Shown: positions 28,214 to 36,531 of the stretch, in pieces | Layout: every line of letters begins with the position of its first letter | How positions within the stretch are numbered: position 1 is the first letter of the stretch | Origin: Glaciecola nitratireducens FR1064 | Lineage (GTDB): Bacteria; Pseudomonadota; Gammaproteobacteria; Enterobacterales; Alteromonadaceae | Reading direction: 5' to 3' | Assembly (NCBI RefSeq): GCF_000226565.1 | Contig: NC_016041.1 | Location: 620,001-684,000 of the forward strand | Length of the DNA: 64,000 nt | Notes under the pieces: generated by a model | Told to the model about the DNA's origin: nothing | The model's input: the letters and a program-made list of their open reading frames with translations, nothing else | The model's database searches: none | Position numbers and translations under genes: made by a program

Positions 28214-28251
28214 TGCACTAAATTGGGTCTGATTGGGATCATTTTGGTGCA
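28214..28251 (+). promoter_or_regulatory. Probable NtrC enhancer sites of glnA
   Basis: Two imperfect 17-base sites are read here: TGCACTAAATTGGGTCT (28214-28230) and GGGATCATTTTGGTGCA (28235-28251). Each has one good half of the TGCACCA-N3-TGGTGCA consensus. Their centres lie about 129 and 108 bases upstream of the predicted start of transcription, close to the enhancer positions known for enterobacterial glnAp2. Confidence 0.6.
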
Positions 28252-28324
28252 GTTTGGCTGTTTTAAACTTGTCACGGCTGAAGGCTAAGCCAGTGTTTAC
28301 GCGGTTTTTTATTTGATTGCTAAA

Positions 28325-28340
28325 TGGCACGAATATCGCT
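28325..28340 (+). promoter_or_regulatory. Sigma-54 promoter of glnA
   Basis: TGGCACGAATATCGCT matches TGGCAC-N5-TTGCW with one change in the -12 element and correct GG to GC spacing. Transcription would start near 28351, about 88 bases before the glnA ATG. Confidence 0.85.
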
Positions 28341-28438
28341 TATAGTTTTACATAGCTATTTTGAACGCATATAGGATAGTTTTAGCATTTGTATGGACTG
28401 CAAATCTGTACAAGGACATTTTTTTATTGGAGGACAGT

Positions 28439-29848
28439 ATGTCAATCGAGTCGACATTAGAACTAATTAAAGAGAGCGAAGCGAAATTTATTGATTTGCG
28501 CTTTACAGATACAAAGGGTAAAGAGCAACACGTTACTATTCCTACTCACCAAGTAGATGAAGACTTCTTTGAAGAAGGTAAAATGTTCGATGGTTCTTCA
28601 ATTGCTGGCTGGAAAGGCATAAATGAATCCGACATGGTGCTTATGCCTGATCCAACAACTGCAGTATTGGACCCGTTTGCTGAAGAAACACAGATAAATA
28701 TTACCTGTGATATCTTGGAACCATCGACTATGCAGGGTTACGATCGTGATCCGCGCACTATTGCAAAGCGTGCTGAAGAGTTCCTAAAATCAACTGGCGT
28801 TGGCGATACTGTATTATTTGGTCCTGAGCCAGAATTCTTCCTATTCGACGACGTTCGCTACCACACTGATATGTCAGGTTCTTTCTTCAAAATTGATGCT
28901 GAAGAAGCTGCATGGAACTCTGGTGCTGAGTTCGAAGGTGGCAACAAAGGCCATCGTCCGGGCGTTAAAGGCGGTTACTTTCCAGTTTCACCTGTCGATT
29001 CAGCGCACGATACTCGTGCCGCTATGTGCCTAGTAATGGAAGAAATGGGACTCGTTGTAGAGGCTCATCACCACGAAGTTGCGACGGCCGGCCAAAACGA
29101 GATCGCTTGCAAATTCAACAGCATGGTTAAGAAAGCAGACGAAATTCAAATTTATAAGTATGTTGTACACAACGTAGCTGATGCCTACGGACAAACTGCA
29201 ACCTTTATGCCTAAGCCGCTTGTAGGCGATAACGGTTCTGGCATGCATTGCCATATGTCAATTAGTAAAGATGGCAAGAACACCTTTGCTGGCGACAGCT
29301 ACGCTGGTCTTTCTGAAACTGCTTTGTTCTACATTGGCGGTATTATTAAGCATGCTAAAGCAATCAATGCGTTCGCAAATGCGTCGACTAACTCTTATAA
29401 GCGTTTGGTGCCTCATTTCGAAGCGCCTGTTATGCTAGCTTATTCTGCGCGTAACCGTTCAGCTTCTATTCGTATTCCTTACGTAACAAGTGAGAGAGCG
29501 CGCCGTATTGAAGTTCGTTTCCCTGACCCATCAGCTAACCCATACCTAGCATTTACTGCGTTATTGATGGCTGGTCTTGACGGTATTAAAAATAAGATCC
29601 ATCCAGGTGAGTCAATGGATAAGGACTTGTATGATTTACCTGCTGAAGAAGCAGCGTCTATCCCTCAAGTTGCTCGTTCATTAGAAGAAGCGTTAGCTGC
29701 ATTGAATGTTGACCGTGATTTCTTAACAGCCGGTGGCGTTATGAGCGACGACATGATTGATGCGTATATAGAGCTAAAGACTGCTGAAGTACAAAGAATT
29801 AATATGTCAACGCATCCAGTTGAGTTTGAGTTGTACTATAGCGTTTAG
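28439..29848 (+). CDS. glnA: Glutamine synthetase type I
   Basis: The 469-residue protein (E. coli GlnA also has 469) starts at the ATG after TTGGAGGACAGT, an excellent ribosome site. It has the beta-grasp domain ([16 protein letters not shown]), the ATP and metal segments ([30 protein letters not shown]) and [14 protein letters not shown]398 in KDLYDLP is the adenylylation site (Y397 in processed enterobacterial enzyme), so GlnE/PII control is expected. It makes glutamine from glutamate, ammonia and ATP. A sigma-54 promoter and NtrC sites lie upstream, and a terminator follows before the DUF4124 gene and glnLG. Confidence 0.98.
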   Translation: MSIESTLELIKESEAKFIDLRFTDTKGKEQHVTIPTHQVDEDFFEEGKMFDGSSIAGWKGINESDMVLMPDPTTAVLDPFAEETQINITCDILEPSTMQGYDRDPRTIAKRAEEFLKSTGVGDTVLFGPEPEFFLFDDVRYHTDMSGSFFKIDAEEAAWNSGAEFEGGNKGHRPGVKGGYFPVSPVDSAHDTRAAMCLVMEEMGLVVEAHHHEVATAGQNEIACKFNSMVKKADEIQIYKYVVHNVADAYGQTATFMPKPLVGDNGSGMHCHMSISKDGKNTFAGDSYAGLSETALFYIGGIIKHAKAINAFANASTNSYKRLVPHFEAPVMLAYSARNRSASIRIPYVTSERARRIEVRFPDPSANPYLAFTALLMAGLDGIKNKIHPGESMDKDLYDLPAEEAASIPQVARSLEEALAALNVDRDFLTAGGVMSDDMIDAYIELKTAEVQRINMSTHPVEFELYYSV

Positions 29849-29940
29849 AACTGCGTGTAAGCGCTTATTATTTAGAACGCGGAGCCGATATAAACCTACT
29901 ATACCGGCTCAGCACTCACTAAATATAATAATCTATACTA

Positions 29941-29967
29941 AAGCCTGTGTTTACAGGCTTTTTTTTT
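29941..29967 (+). terminator. Rho-independent terminator after glnA
   Basis: AAGCCTGT (29941-29948), loop GTTT, ACAGGCTT (29953-29960) and then seven further T. It lies 92 bases after the glnA stop and would partly separate glnA from downstream genes. An extra weak stem (GAGCCG / CGGCTC, about 29883-29911) precedes it. Confidence 0.93.
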
Positions 29968-30029
29968 ATGTTAAAACAGCTACACTAAGCTAGCTACACG
30001 AAGAGAGCGTTATTAATTAGGGCAAATAT

Positions 30030-30581
30030 ATGAATATAGCAAAGTTCTCAACATCGACACGCTTTATAATGCTGATCATTATTGGTCTAGTTCTCTCTAC
30101 TTCTGTGAATGCAGGAAAAATATATAAAACGATTAACAAAGACGGAACTATTACGTATTCAGACCAGCCAACGCCAGGGGCGGTTGAGGTCGACTTTGCC
30201 TCCAATACAACGACAGTTGTACAAAACCCAATCGCTAAGACGAAACAACTTAAAACAATTAAACAGAAAACGCCGGTCGAGCATACCCTTAGCGTCAATT
30301 CACCAGCTATCGATGAAACCATTCGCAACACAACGGGCAATGTAAGTATCAGTGCCACTGTTACACCAAACGCGCCCGGCCACTACGAACTCTCGCTACA
30401 TGAAAAAAAGCTTCGTTCCTCATCAGGTACTTTCTTGGTAAAAGATCTACCAAGAGGAGAGTATTCCTACCAAATAAACTTTGTTAGCACTTCGGGCAAG
30501 GTAATTGCATCGTCAGGGGTGAGACGCTTTTTTATGCATAAACCTTCAGTGCTAATTACGCCTCAAAACAAGAGCAATTAA
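30030..30581 (+). CDS. DUF4124 domain exported protein
   Basis: The 183-residue protein has a signal peptide (about 1-28, ending VNAG). It then has the DUF4124 pattern of Lys/Tyr-rich repeats: GKIYKTINKDGTITYSDQP. A C-terminal part (about 100-175) resembles a small immunoglobulin-like domain. The function of DUF4124 is unknown; members are periplasmic. It sits between the glnA terminator and glnL with AGGG before its ATG, so it may be its own unit. Its position suggests conserved linkage rather than a nitrogen role. Confidence 0.8.
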   Translation: MNIAKFSTSTRFIMLIIIGLVLSTSVNAGKIYKTINKDGTITYSDQPTPGAVEVDFASNTTTVVQNPIAKTKQLKTIKQKTPVEHTLSVNSPAIDETIRNTTGNVSISATVTPNAPGHYELSLHEKKLRSSSGTFLVKDLPRGEYSYQINFVSTSGKVIASSGVRRFFMHKPSVLITPQNKSN

Positions 30582-30691
30582 GCCATATCGCGGTGCAAGC
30601 CCCATCTCCTTTGTGCACACAAAGGTGCATGAGAGTTAGCAAGTTTTAGCTATTGATTTAATTGCGCAATGAAATCGCATAATATAGTGCA

Positions 30692-30710
30692 TTGCACATT
30701 TCTGGTGCAA
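30692..30710 (+). promoter_or_regulatory. NtrC operator overlapping the glnL promoter region
   Basis: TTGCACATTTCTGGTGCAA is a 19-base inverted repeat (arms TTGCAC and GTGCAA), close to the ideal NtrC site. It lies 13 bases before the glnL ATG and just after an AT-rich -10-like ATAATA (30680-30685). In enterobacteria an NtrC site here represses the minor glnL promoter; the same autoregulation is inferred. Confidence 0.85.
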
Positions 30711-30723
30711 CAAAAAGGGCGTT

Positions 30724-31812
30724 ATGGAAGATCGTTTGGCTGCAATTAATCTTTCACCGTTTCAACTACGCAACATGTTGAAAACAGTAGTGATCATTAT
30801 AGATGAGCATTTTGATATTTTATATGTCAACGATGCCGCCTTGGCATTGCTGGAAACCGGTTTAAAACAAATCCACGATCGTAAATTCTATGAGTTTTTT
30901 CTTGAAGATGGCATTGAGCGTTCGACATTTGAAGACGCCTTTCGTAATCGAGAAGACTTCAGTGAAACAGAGGTGCAGCTATTTTTTAAAGATGGACGTT
31001 GTGTGTTAACGGATATGACGGCCACTTGTTTTGATTCTGATGGGCAACGCATGATGTTGCTAGAAATAAGACAAATCGATAAACAAAAAAAGATAACCCA
31101 AGAAACCATTCAGCACGCCCAGCAAGAAGCAGCACGGGAACTGGTGCGAGGGCTTGCCCATGAAATCAAGAATCCTCTCGGCGGCATTCGCGGCGCGGCG
31201 CAATTGCTCGAAAAAGAGCTGACGAACCCAGATCAGAAAGAATTTACACAAATGATTGTTGATCAGTCAGATCGCTTGCGTTCACTCGTCGATCGACTTT
31301 TAGGGCCAAACTCTTTACCGCAAATGAAATGGACGAATATTCATGAGGTGATTGAGAAGGTGCGGGCGGTCATATTCGCAGATACGCTGCAAGTGATTCA
31401 AATAGAAAGAGACTATGATGTGTCGATACCGGATTTGTTTGTCGACCCAGATATGCTGCAGCAAGCCCTATTAAATATTGCAAGAAACAGCATGCAGGCA
31501 TTGAAATCGGACGAAACACCAAATGCATGTATTAAGCTAAAAACCCGCATTGAAAGACAAGCAGTCATTAAAGGTAAACGCTATGGCTTGAGTGCGCTCA
31601 TTAGTATTATTGATAATGGTCCGGGTATCCCTAAAGAGCTCAAAGATACCGTTTTTTATCCAATGGTAACGAGTAAACATAATGGCAGCGGCTTAGGCCT
31701 ATCAATAGCGCAAAATTTGACGAACCACCACGATGGCAAAATAGATGTGGAAAGTTATCCTGGACATACGGAATTTACCTTGTATTTACCTATTAAGAAA
31801 AGGCTCGAATAG
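30724..31812 (+). CDS. glnL: Nitrogen regulation sensor kinase/phosphatase NtrB
   Basis: The 362-residue cytoplasmic protein has an N-terminal PAS domain (about 12-120), a dimerisation/phosphoacceptor domain with H146 in GLAHEIKNPLGG, and an ATPase domain with NIARNSMQAL, DNGPGIP and SGLGLSIAQN. It phosphorylates NtrC when nitrogen is short and dephosphorylates it with PII when nitrogen is ample. There is no membrane segment, as expected for NtrB. Only two bases separate its stop from the glnG ATG. An NtrC operator lies right upstream. Confidence 0.97.
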   Translation: MEDRLAAINLSPFQLRNMLKTVVIIIDEHFDILYVNDAALALLETGLKQIHDRKFYEFFLEDGIERSTFEDAFRNREDFSETEVQLFFKDGRCVLTDMTATCFDSDGQRMMLLEIRQIDKQKKITQETIQHAQQEAARELVRGLAHEIKNPLGGIRGAAQLLEKELTNPDQKEFTQMIVDQSDRLRSLVDRLLGPNSLPQMKWTNIHEVIEKVRAVIFADTLQVIQIERDYDVSIPDLFVDPDMLQQALLNIARNSMQALKSDETPNACIKLKTRIERQAVIKGKRYGLSALISIIDNGPGIPKELKDTVFYPMVTSKHNGSGLGLSIAQNLTNHHDGKIDVESYPGHTEFTLYLPIKKRLE

Positions 31813-31814
31813 TT

Positions 31815-33224
31815 ATGAATGAACCAGTTTGGATTGTCGATGACGACAGCTCTATTCGTTGGGTTTTACAAAAAGCACTGCAAGCAGCCAACATTGCCTG
31901 CGTTAGCTTTGAGAACCCAGAAGACTTATTGCTTCAATTGCAATCAGGTCAAACACCACAAATAATCATTTCTGATGTGAAAATGCCGCAGATGGATGGT
32001 ATGACTTTGTTAAAAGAGATCCATCAGCACTATCCTGAAATGCCCGTTATTATCATGACAGCGCATTCTGATTTAGATAGCGCTGTGAATGCATATCAAG
32101 GCGGGGCCTTTGAGTATTTGCCAAAACCGTTTGATATTGATGAGGCGGTAACGCTCACCAAGCGTGCGATGGAACACGCAAAAGAGCAAACAAAACTAAG
32201 GCAGGTTCAACAAATAAGCCCAACGGCAGAGATTATTGGGGAAGCGCCAGCAATGCAGGAAGTCTTTCGTGCCGTCGGCCGTCTGTCGCGTTCCTCAATC
32301 AGTGTCTTGATCAATGGTCAATCCGGGACAGGTAAAGAACTTGTTGCTCTTGCTTTACATAAACACAGTCCGCGTTCATCGAATACATTTGTTGCTTTAA
32401 ATATGGCGGCGATCCCTGCGGATTTGGTTGAGTCCGAACTATTTGGACATGAAAAAGGCGCATTTACCGGCGCACAAGCGGCCCGGCAAGGCCGGTTTGA
32501 GCAAGCCAACGGCGGTACTTTATTTTTAGATGAAATTGGGGACATGCCTATTGATGTGCAAACTCGTCTATTAAGAGTGTTAGCTGAAGGCCAATTTTAT
32601 AGAGTAGGCGGGCACAACCCGGTTAGCGTCGATGTACGGATAATTGCTGCGACACACCAAAACTTGGAGAAGCGTGTTGCAGAAGGGAAGTTTCGAGAAG
32701 ATTTATATCACCGTTTAAACGTTATCCGTATTCATATTCCTTCACTCAATGAGCGTCGAGAAGATATTGCTTTGCTAGCTAATCATTTCCTAGTCAAAGC
32801 AAGCAAAGAATTGGGTGTTGAGGGGAAAGTGTTAACCAAAGCGGCCGCCAAAGTACTATCGCAGTTGGGTTGGCCGGGTAACGTTCGTCAGCTTGAAAAT
32901 ACCTGTCGTTGGCTTACAGTAATGGCAAGTGGACAAGAAATTCATCCCGCTGATTTACCTCCAGAGTTGTTAACGTCTCCTGACGACCTGAAGGTAAAAG
33001 AGTCGAGTAACGATTGGACAACACTGCTTTCTCACTGGGCTGATTCGGAATTAGGCGCGGGTCATGACAATATTTTAGGTGACGCAATGCCAACCTTCGA
33101 GAAAATTTTATTACAACGCGCGCTGAAGTACACACATGGCCATAAGCAAGATGCTGCCAAAAAGCTAGGATGGGGGCGCAATACCTTAACCAGAAAATTG
33201 AAAGAACTGGACGTAGATTTATAA
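31815..33224 (+). CDS. glnG: Nitrogen regulation response regulator NtrC
   Basis: The 469-residue protein (E. coli NtrC has 469) has a receiver domain with D54 in SDVKMPQMDG, a sigma-54-interacting AAA+ domain (about 140-380) with GQSGTGKE, the GAFTGA loop and FLDEIGDMP, and a C-terminal Fis-type helix-turn-helix (KYTHGHKQDAAKKLGWGRNT). It activates sigma-54 promoters such as the one at glnA and should bind the operator before glnL. It is translationally linked to glnL. No terminator is obvious after it. Confidence 0.98.
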   Translation: MNEPVWIVDDDSSIRWVLQKALQAANIACVSFENPEDLLLQLQSGQTPQIIISDVKMPQMDGMTLLKEIHQHYPEMPVIIMTAHSDLDSAVNAYQGGAFEYLPKPFDIDEAVTLTKRAMEHAKEQTKLRQVQQISPTAEIIGEAPAMQEVFRAVGRLSRSSISVLINGQSGTGKELVALALHKHSPRSSNTFVALNMAAIPADLVESELFGHEKGAFTGAQAARQGRFEQANGGTLFLDEIGDMPIDVQTRLLRVLAEGQFYRVGGHNPVSVDVRIIAATHQNLEKRVAEGKFREDLYHRLNVIRIHIPSLNERREDIALLANHFLVKASKELGVEGKVLTKAAAKVLSQLGWPGNVRQLENTCRWLTVMASGQEIHPADLPPELLTSPDDLKVKESSNDWTTLLSHWADSELGAGHDNILGDAMPTFEKILLQRALKYTHGHKQDAAKKLGWGRNTLTRKLKELDVDL

Positions 33225-33481
33225 GTGCTTATCGTAAAATATAATTTTGGTAAAATTGCATACCGAAAGCTACGGTAGATGGCGCGTTATAATAGTTTCG
33301 AGCAGCGCTGCGATTGACGAGGAATGAGTAAAGTCACGGTGATTATCAGTTGAACAGCAAAAGTCTTTGTATATTTGGTCGAAATAAAATACTTTGTTAG
33401 TCTTAGATGTCGCAAAGCTATAGATGAAGCTGAATAGATTGAAAAAAGTTGTCTTGGCATGGTTAACATGAGTTGTAATTA

Positions 33482-35908
33482 ATGAGTGACGAGAAAAATC
33501 TGGTGGATTCAGAAGCGACACATTTTAAGGTTGTGAGTGAATTTGCTGCTAAAATATTATCGCTGAATACAGAATCCGATGTTCTTTGGTATTTGACTCA
33601 TAATGTCGTTTCAAAATTAGGCTTTGAAGATGTCGTTGTCTACATCTTTGACGAAGAAAGGCAGGTTCTAGAGCAGAAAGCGGCGTTTGGCAGCAAGGCC
33701 GGCGAAAATTACAGCGTGATTGAGCCGATCGAACTTAAACTTGGCCAAGGTGTTGTAGGAAAAGTCGCTGAAACCAGAACAACAATGATCATCGATGATA
33801 CTCGCTTGTGTAAAGATTATCTTGTCGATGATAAAAAGCGCCTATCAGAGCTTGCCGTCCCCTTGTTGGACAACGACCACCTCGTAGGAGTGATAGATTC
33901 TGAACATCGAGAATCAAACTACTTTACCGAAAACCATGTCAAAACATTAGTGGCTGTTGCCTCCATCGCTGCTACAAAAATTTCCCAGAATAGATCGCTG
34001 AGTAAGCTTCAGGAGACTGTCAGCAAGCTTGAGCAAAGTAGCAAAATTCAAGATGCTTTATTTGAAATTGCCGAACTGATATTTGAAACCGAAAACATGG
34101 CTGAGTTTTATCAGCAATTGCATGCCAAAATTTCTAATCTAACCTTTGCGAAAAACTTCTTTATTGCCTTATCTACCAGTGATGGTAAGTCTTTTACAAT
34201 TCCGTATTGTGTCGATGAAGTTGACGATGTTCCTGACAACGAAACGACAATAATGATTGATAACCCGCCGAGCATCACTGGTTACGTTTTGCAAACTAAC
34301 GAAGCTCTGCTGGTTTATAAGGATGACATTGAGCGTAAGCTCAAAGAAAAACTGATTTATGTCAAAGGCTCACTCCCCGAGGCTTGGTTAGGAGTTCCTT
34401 TTGGCAACGATTCCCTACGGGGTATCGTTGTTGTGCAAAGCTATGATGAGCAGTTTGCTTTTACAGAAAAAGACAAACTGTTGCTTACCTTTGTCGCTAA
34501 ACATATTCGAAACGCGATTGAGCGCATGCAGGCTCGCTCTGAATTGACTAATTTAGCCTTACACGATCCACTCACGCAATTGCCCAATAGAATATTATTT
34601 AACGATCGCTTAGATAGAGCCCTGATTGATTTAGAGCGACGCCAATGCAACATCGTAGCGCTACTGTTCTTGGATTTGGATAAATTTAAATTTGTTAATG
34701 ATAAACACGGCCATTTTATTGGTGACCAACTTTTGAAAACCTGCGCTGAGCGACTTAACAGATGCGTTCGTGAGTCAGATACGGTTTGCCGACAAGGTGG
34801 AGATGAGTTTGTTGTGCTACTAGTCAACATAGACAACGAACAAAATATCCATGATATTGCTAGTGACATTGCTCGGGCCATAAGTGAGCCGATTATTATT
34901 GAAGATACCGAGCTAACGATATCCACCAGTATTGGCGTGACGTATTGTAAGCCCACTCACAAAAACAGTCGTAAAAATCACGGTGAAAGTAAAAAGAAAA
35001 CCCCTGAAAAAATGTTTTTGGAAGCCGATGAAGCAATGTATCAGGCTAAAGAAAACGGTAGAAACCAAGTTTGTTTCTATCAAGCAAAAGAAGGTGGGGA
35101 TAATTTTAGTTCTTTCGACCTTGATAGTGAATTTAAGCAGGCATTAGTTGAAGATCAGCTATACCTAGTCTTTCAACCCATTATTGATATTCAATCAGGT
35201 TTGGTTATTGGCGGTGAATCGTTAATTCGTTGGGAGCATCCAAAATTCGGCAATATGCCGCCTGTATCTTTTTTACCGGAACTCGAAAAAGGCAATCAAA
35301 TTGTTGCACTAGACGAGTACGTTGTTTGGACTTCCATTCAAAACCTAAAAGCTTGGCATGACAAGTGGCCAAAGCACTTCCGTTCTCTGAATGTGAACGT
35401 TTCAGGGAAAGGATTTAACTCCGAATCCATCATGCAAATTTTGGAAAGTACCTACCATACCTTTCCAGAAGTGCTGAACTATTTGACCATTGAGTTAACC
35501 GAGAGAAGTATCGTAGCAAACGTAGCAGAAACTCAGATAACGATGCAGAAGATACGGGAAATGGGTGTAAAATTGGCGTTAGATGACTTTGGAACTGGAT
35601 ATTCTTCGCTGAGCTATTTGCATCAGTTTAAGTTTGACGTTTTGAAAATAGACAAGAGTTTTATCAGTAATCATAAAGCTGATTCGGGAGAAAATATCAT
35701 TCTCGAGGCGATTGTTAATTTGGCAAACGCATTAGGTATCAAAACTACAGCAGAAGGCATTGAAACAGCGGAACAATTGTTGTCAATGAAGGCGCTAGGC
35801 TGTAACTCTGGTCAAGGCTACTTCTTATCAAGACCCGTTGAAAAAAGTGTTTTTGTGGGCATTTTGCTAGATGGATTAGCTGTTTTAAATCAGCAAACTG
35901 ATGCCTAA
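33482..35908 (+). CDS. GAF-GAF-GGDEF-EAL c-di-GMP enzyme
   Basis: The 808-residue cytoplasmic protein has two GAF-like sensor domains (about 10-175 and 195-355), a GGDEF domain (about 365-535) and an EAL domain (about 550-800). The cyclase site is canonical (GGDEF, about 439-443) with an intact inhibitory RESD five residues before it. The EAL motif is ESL, but other catalytic parts remain (IELTE, DDFGTGYSS, KIDKSF, AEGIET, GQGYFLSRP), so phosphodiesterase activity is likely. It may switch between making and breaking c-di-GMP. A basic insertion (HKNSRKNHGESKKK) lies in the GGDEF domain. The ATG lacks a clear ribosome site. The 3' end overlaps convergent argO by 24 bases. Confidence 0.93.
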   Translation: MSDEKNLVDSEATHFKVVSEFAAKILSLNTESDVLWYLTHNVVSKLGFEDVVVYIFDEERQVLEQKAAFGSKAGENYSVIEPIELKLGQGVVGKVAETRTTMIIDDTRLCKDYLVDDKKRLSELAVPLLDNDHLVGVIDSEHRESNYFTENHVKTLVAVASIAATKISQNRSLSKLQETVSKLEQSSKIQDALFEIAELIFETENMAEFYQQLHAKISNLTFAKNFFIALSTSDGKSFTIPYCVDEVDDVPDNETTIMIDNPPSITGYVLQTNEALLVYKDDIERKLKEKLIYVKGSLPEAWLGVPFGNDSLRGIVVVQSYDEQFAFTEKDKLLLTFVAKHIRNAIERMQARSELTNLALHDPLTQLPNRILFNDRLDRALIDLERRQCNIVALLFLDLDKFKFVNDKHGHFIGDQLLKTCAERLNRCVRESDTVCRQGGDEFVVLLVNIDNEQNIHDIASDIARAISEPIIIEDTELTISTSIGVTYCKPTHKNSRKNHGESKKKTPEKMFLEADEAMYQAKENGRNQVCFYQAKEGGDNFSSFDLDSEFKQALVEDQLYLVFQPIIDIQSGLVIGGESLIRWEHPKFGNMPPVSFLPELEKGNQIVALDEYVVWTSIQNLKAWHDKWPKHFRSLNVNVSGKGFNSESIMQILESTYHTFPEVLNYLTIELTERSIVANVAETQITMQKIREMGVKLALDDFGTGYSSLSYLHQFKFDVLKIDKSFISNHKADSGENIILEAIVNLANALGIKTTAEGIETAEQLLSMKALGCNSGQGYFLSRPVEKSVFVGILLDGLAVLNQQTDA

Positions 35909-36487
35909 TACTAGCATGATAAATCCAACTACAAACTCAAGTACTTTCCAAGCTACGGGCTTCTTAAAAATGGGAATAAGCAGTTTTGCACCATAGCCCA
36001 GCGAAAAAAAGAATACGAACGACGCAGTAACAGCGCCGACACCGAATGCCAACTGCTGTCCCTCATATTGCGTAGAAATAGAACCTAACAGTACGAAGGT
36101 ATCTAAATAAACGTGTGGATTTAGCCAAGTAAATGCCAGACACGTTAATACCGCAGTTACCACATTACCCACTTCTTTCCCTTCAGCTTTAAGCGCATGG
36201 TCTGTTGTGATAGCAGATTTGAAACTGATTGCCGCATAGAAAAACAAGAACGCCGCTCCAGCATATCTCGCAATTTGTTCAATGAGTGGAAATTTTTGTA
36301 CGATAGCACCAAAACCAGCGACACCCGCAGAGATGAGAATGGCATCAGATAGGGCACAAATGAGACACACTACGAATACATGCTGCTGTTTTAAGCCCTG
36401 TTTTAGAACAAATGCGTTTTGCGCGCCAATAGCCAGTATTAGCGAAATGCCGAGTGAAAAACCTGCGAGTAGAACCGAGATACTCAT
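35885..36487 (-). CDS. argO: LysE-family arginine exporter ArgO
   Basis: The 200-residue protein has about six transmembrane helices and the LysE/ArgO signature GAQNAFVLKQGL near the N-terminus, followed by AFTWLNPHVYLDT. It should export arginine (and perhaps lysine or canavanine) across the inner membrane. AGGAA lies before the ATG. No LysR-type argP gene is adjacent, although such a regulator usually controls it. Its last 24 bases overlap the end of the GGDEF-EAL gene on the other strand. Confidence 0.92.
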   Translation of the reverse strand: MSISVLLAGFSLGISLILAIGAQNAFVLKQGLKQQHVFVVCLICALSDAILISAGVAGFGAIVQKFPLIEQIARYAGAAFLFFYAAISFKSAITTDHALKAEGKEVGNVVTAVLTCLAFTWLNPHVYLDTFVLLGSISTQYEGQQLAFGVGAVTASFVFFFSLGYGAKLLIPIFKKPVAWKVLEFVVGFIMLVLGISLLI

Positions 36488-36531
36488 GTTTTGTTCCTAA
36501 TTTAAAAAGCGTTCTGTAAGCAAAAAAACGA

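Larger units (their letters stand above)
27976..28438. promoter_or_regulatory. Divergent regulatory region between the yceI operon and glnA
   Basis: This 463-base region has no gene. It carries half-sites for NtrC (TGCACCA at 28184-28190, TGCAC at 28214-28218, TGGTGCA at 28245-28251), a sigma-54 promoter near 28325 and a leader of about 90 bases before glnA. A frame starting with TTG at 28361 would add 26 residues to GlnA, but is not used. The yceI promoter must lie near 27980-28080; I see no clear elements. Confidence 0.7.

Noticed and set aside
28361-28438. 26-codon N-terminal extension of glnA
   Set aside because: The ATG at 28439 has an excellent ribosome site and gives the exact family length; the extension covers the transcript leader.
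34441-34956. 171-codon minus-strand frame inside the GGDEF-EAL gene
   Set aside because: It lies fully antisense to a clear conserved domain, has no recognisable features and is Ser-rich as expected for a shadow frame.
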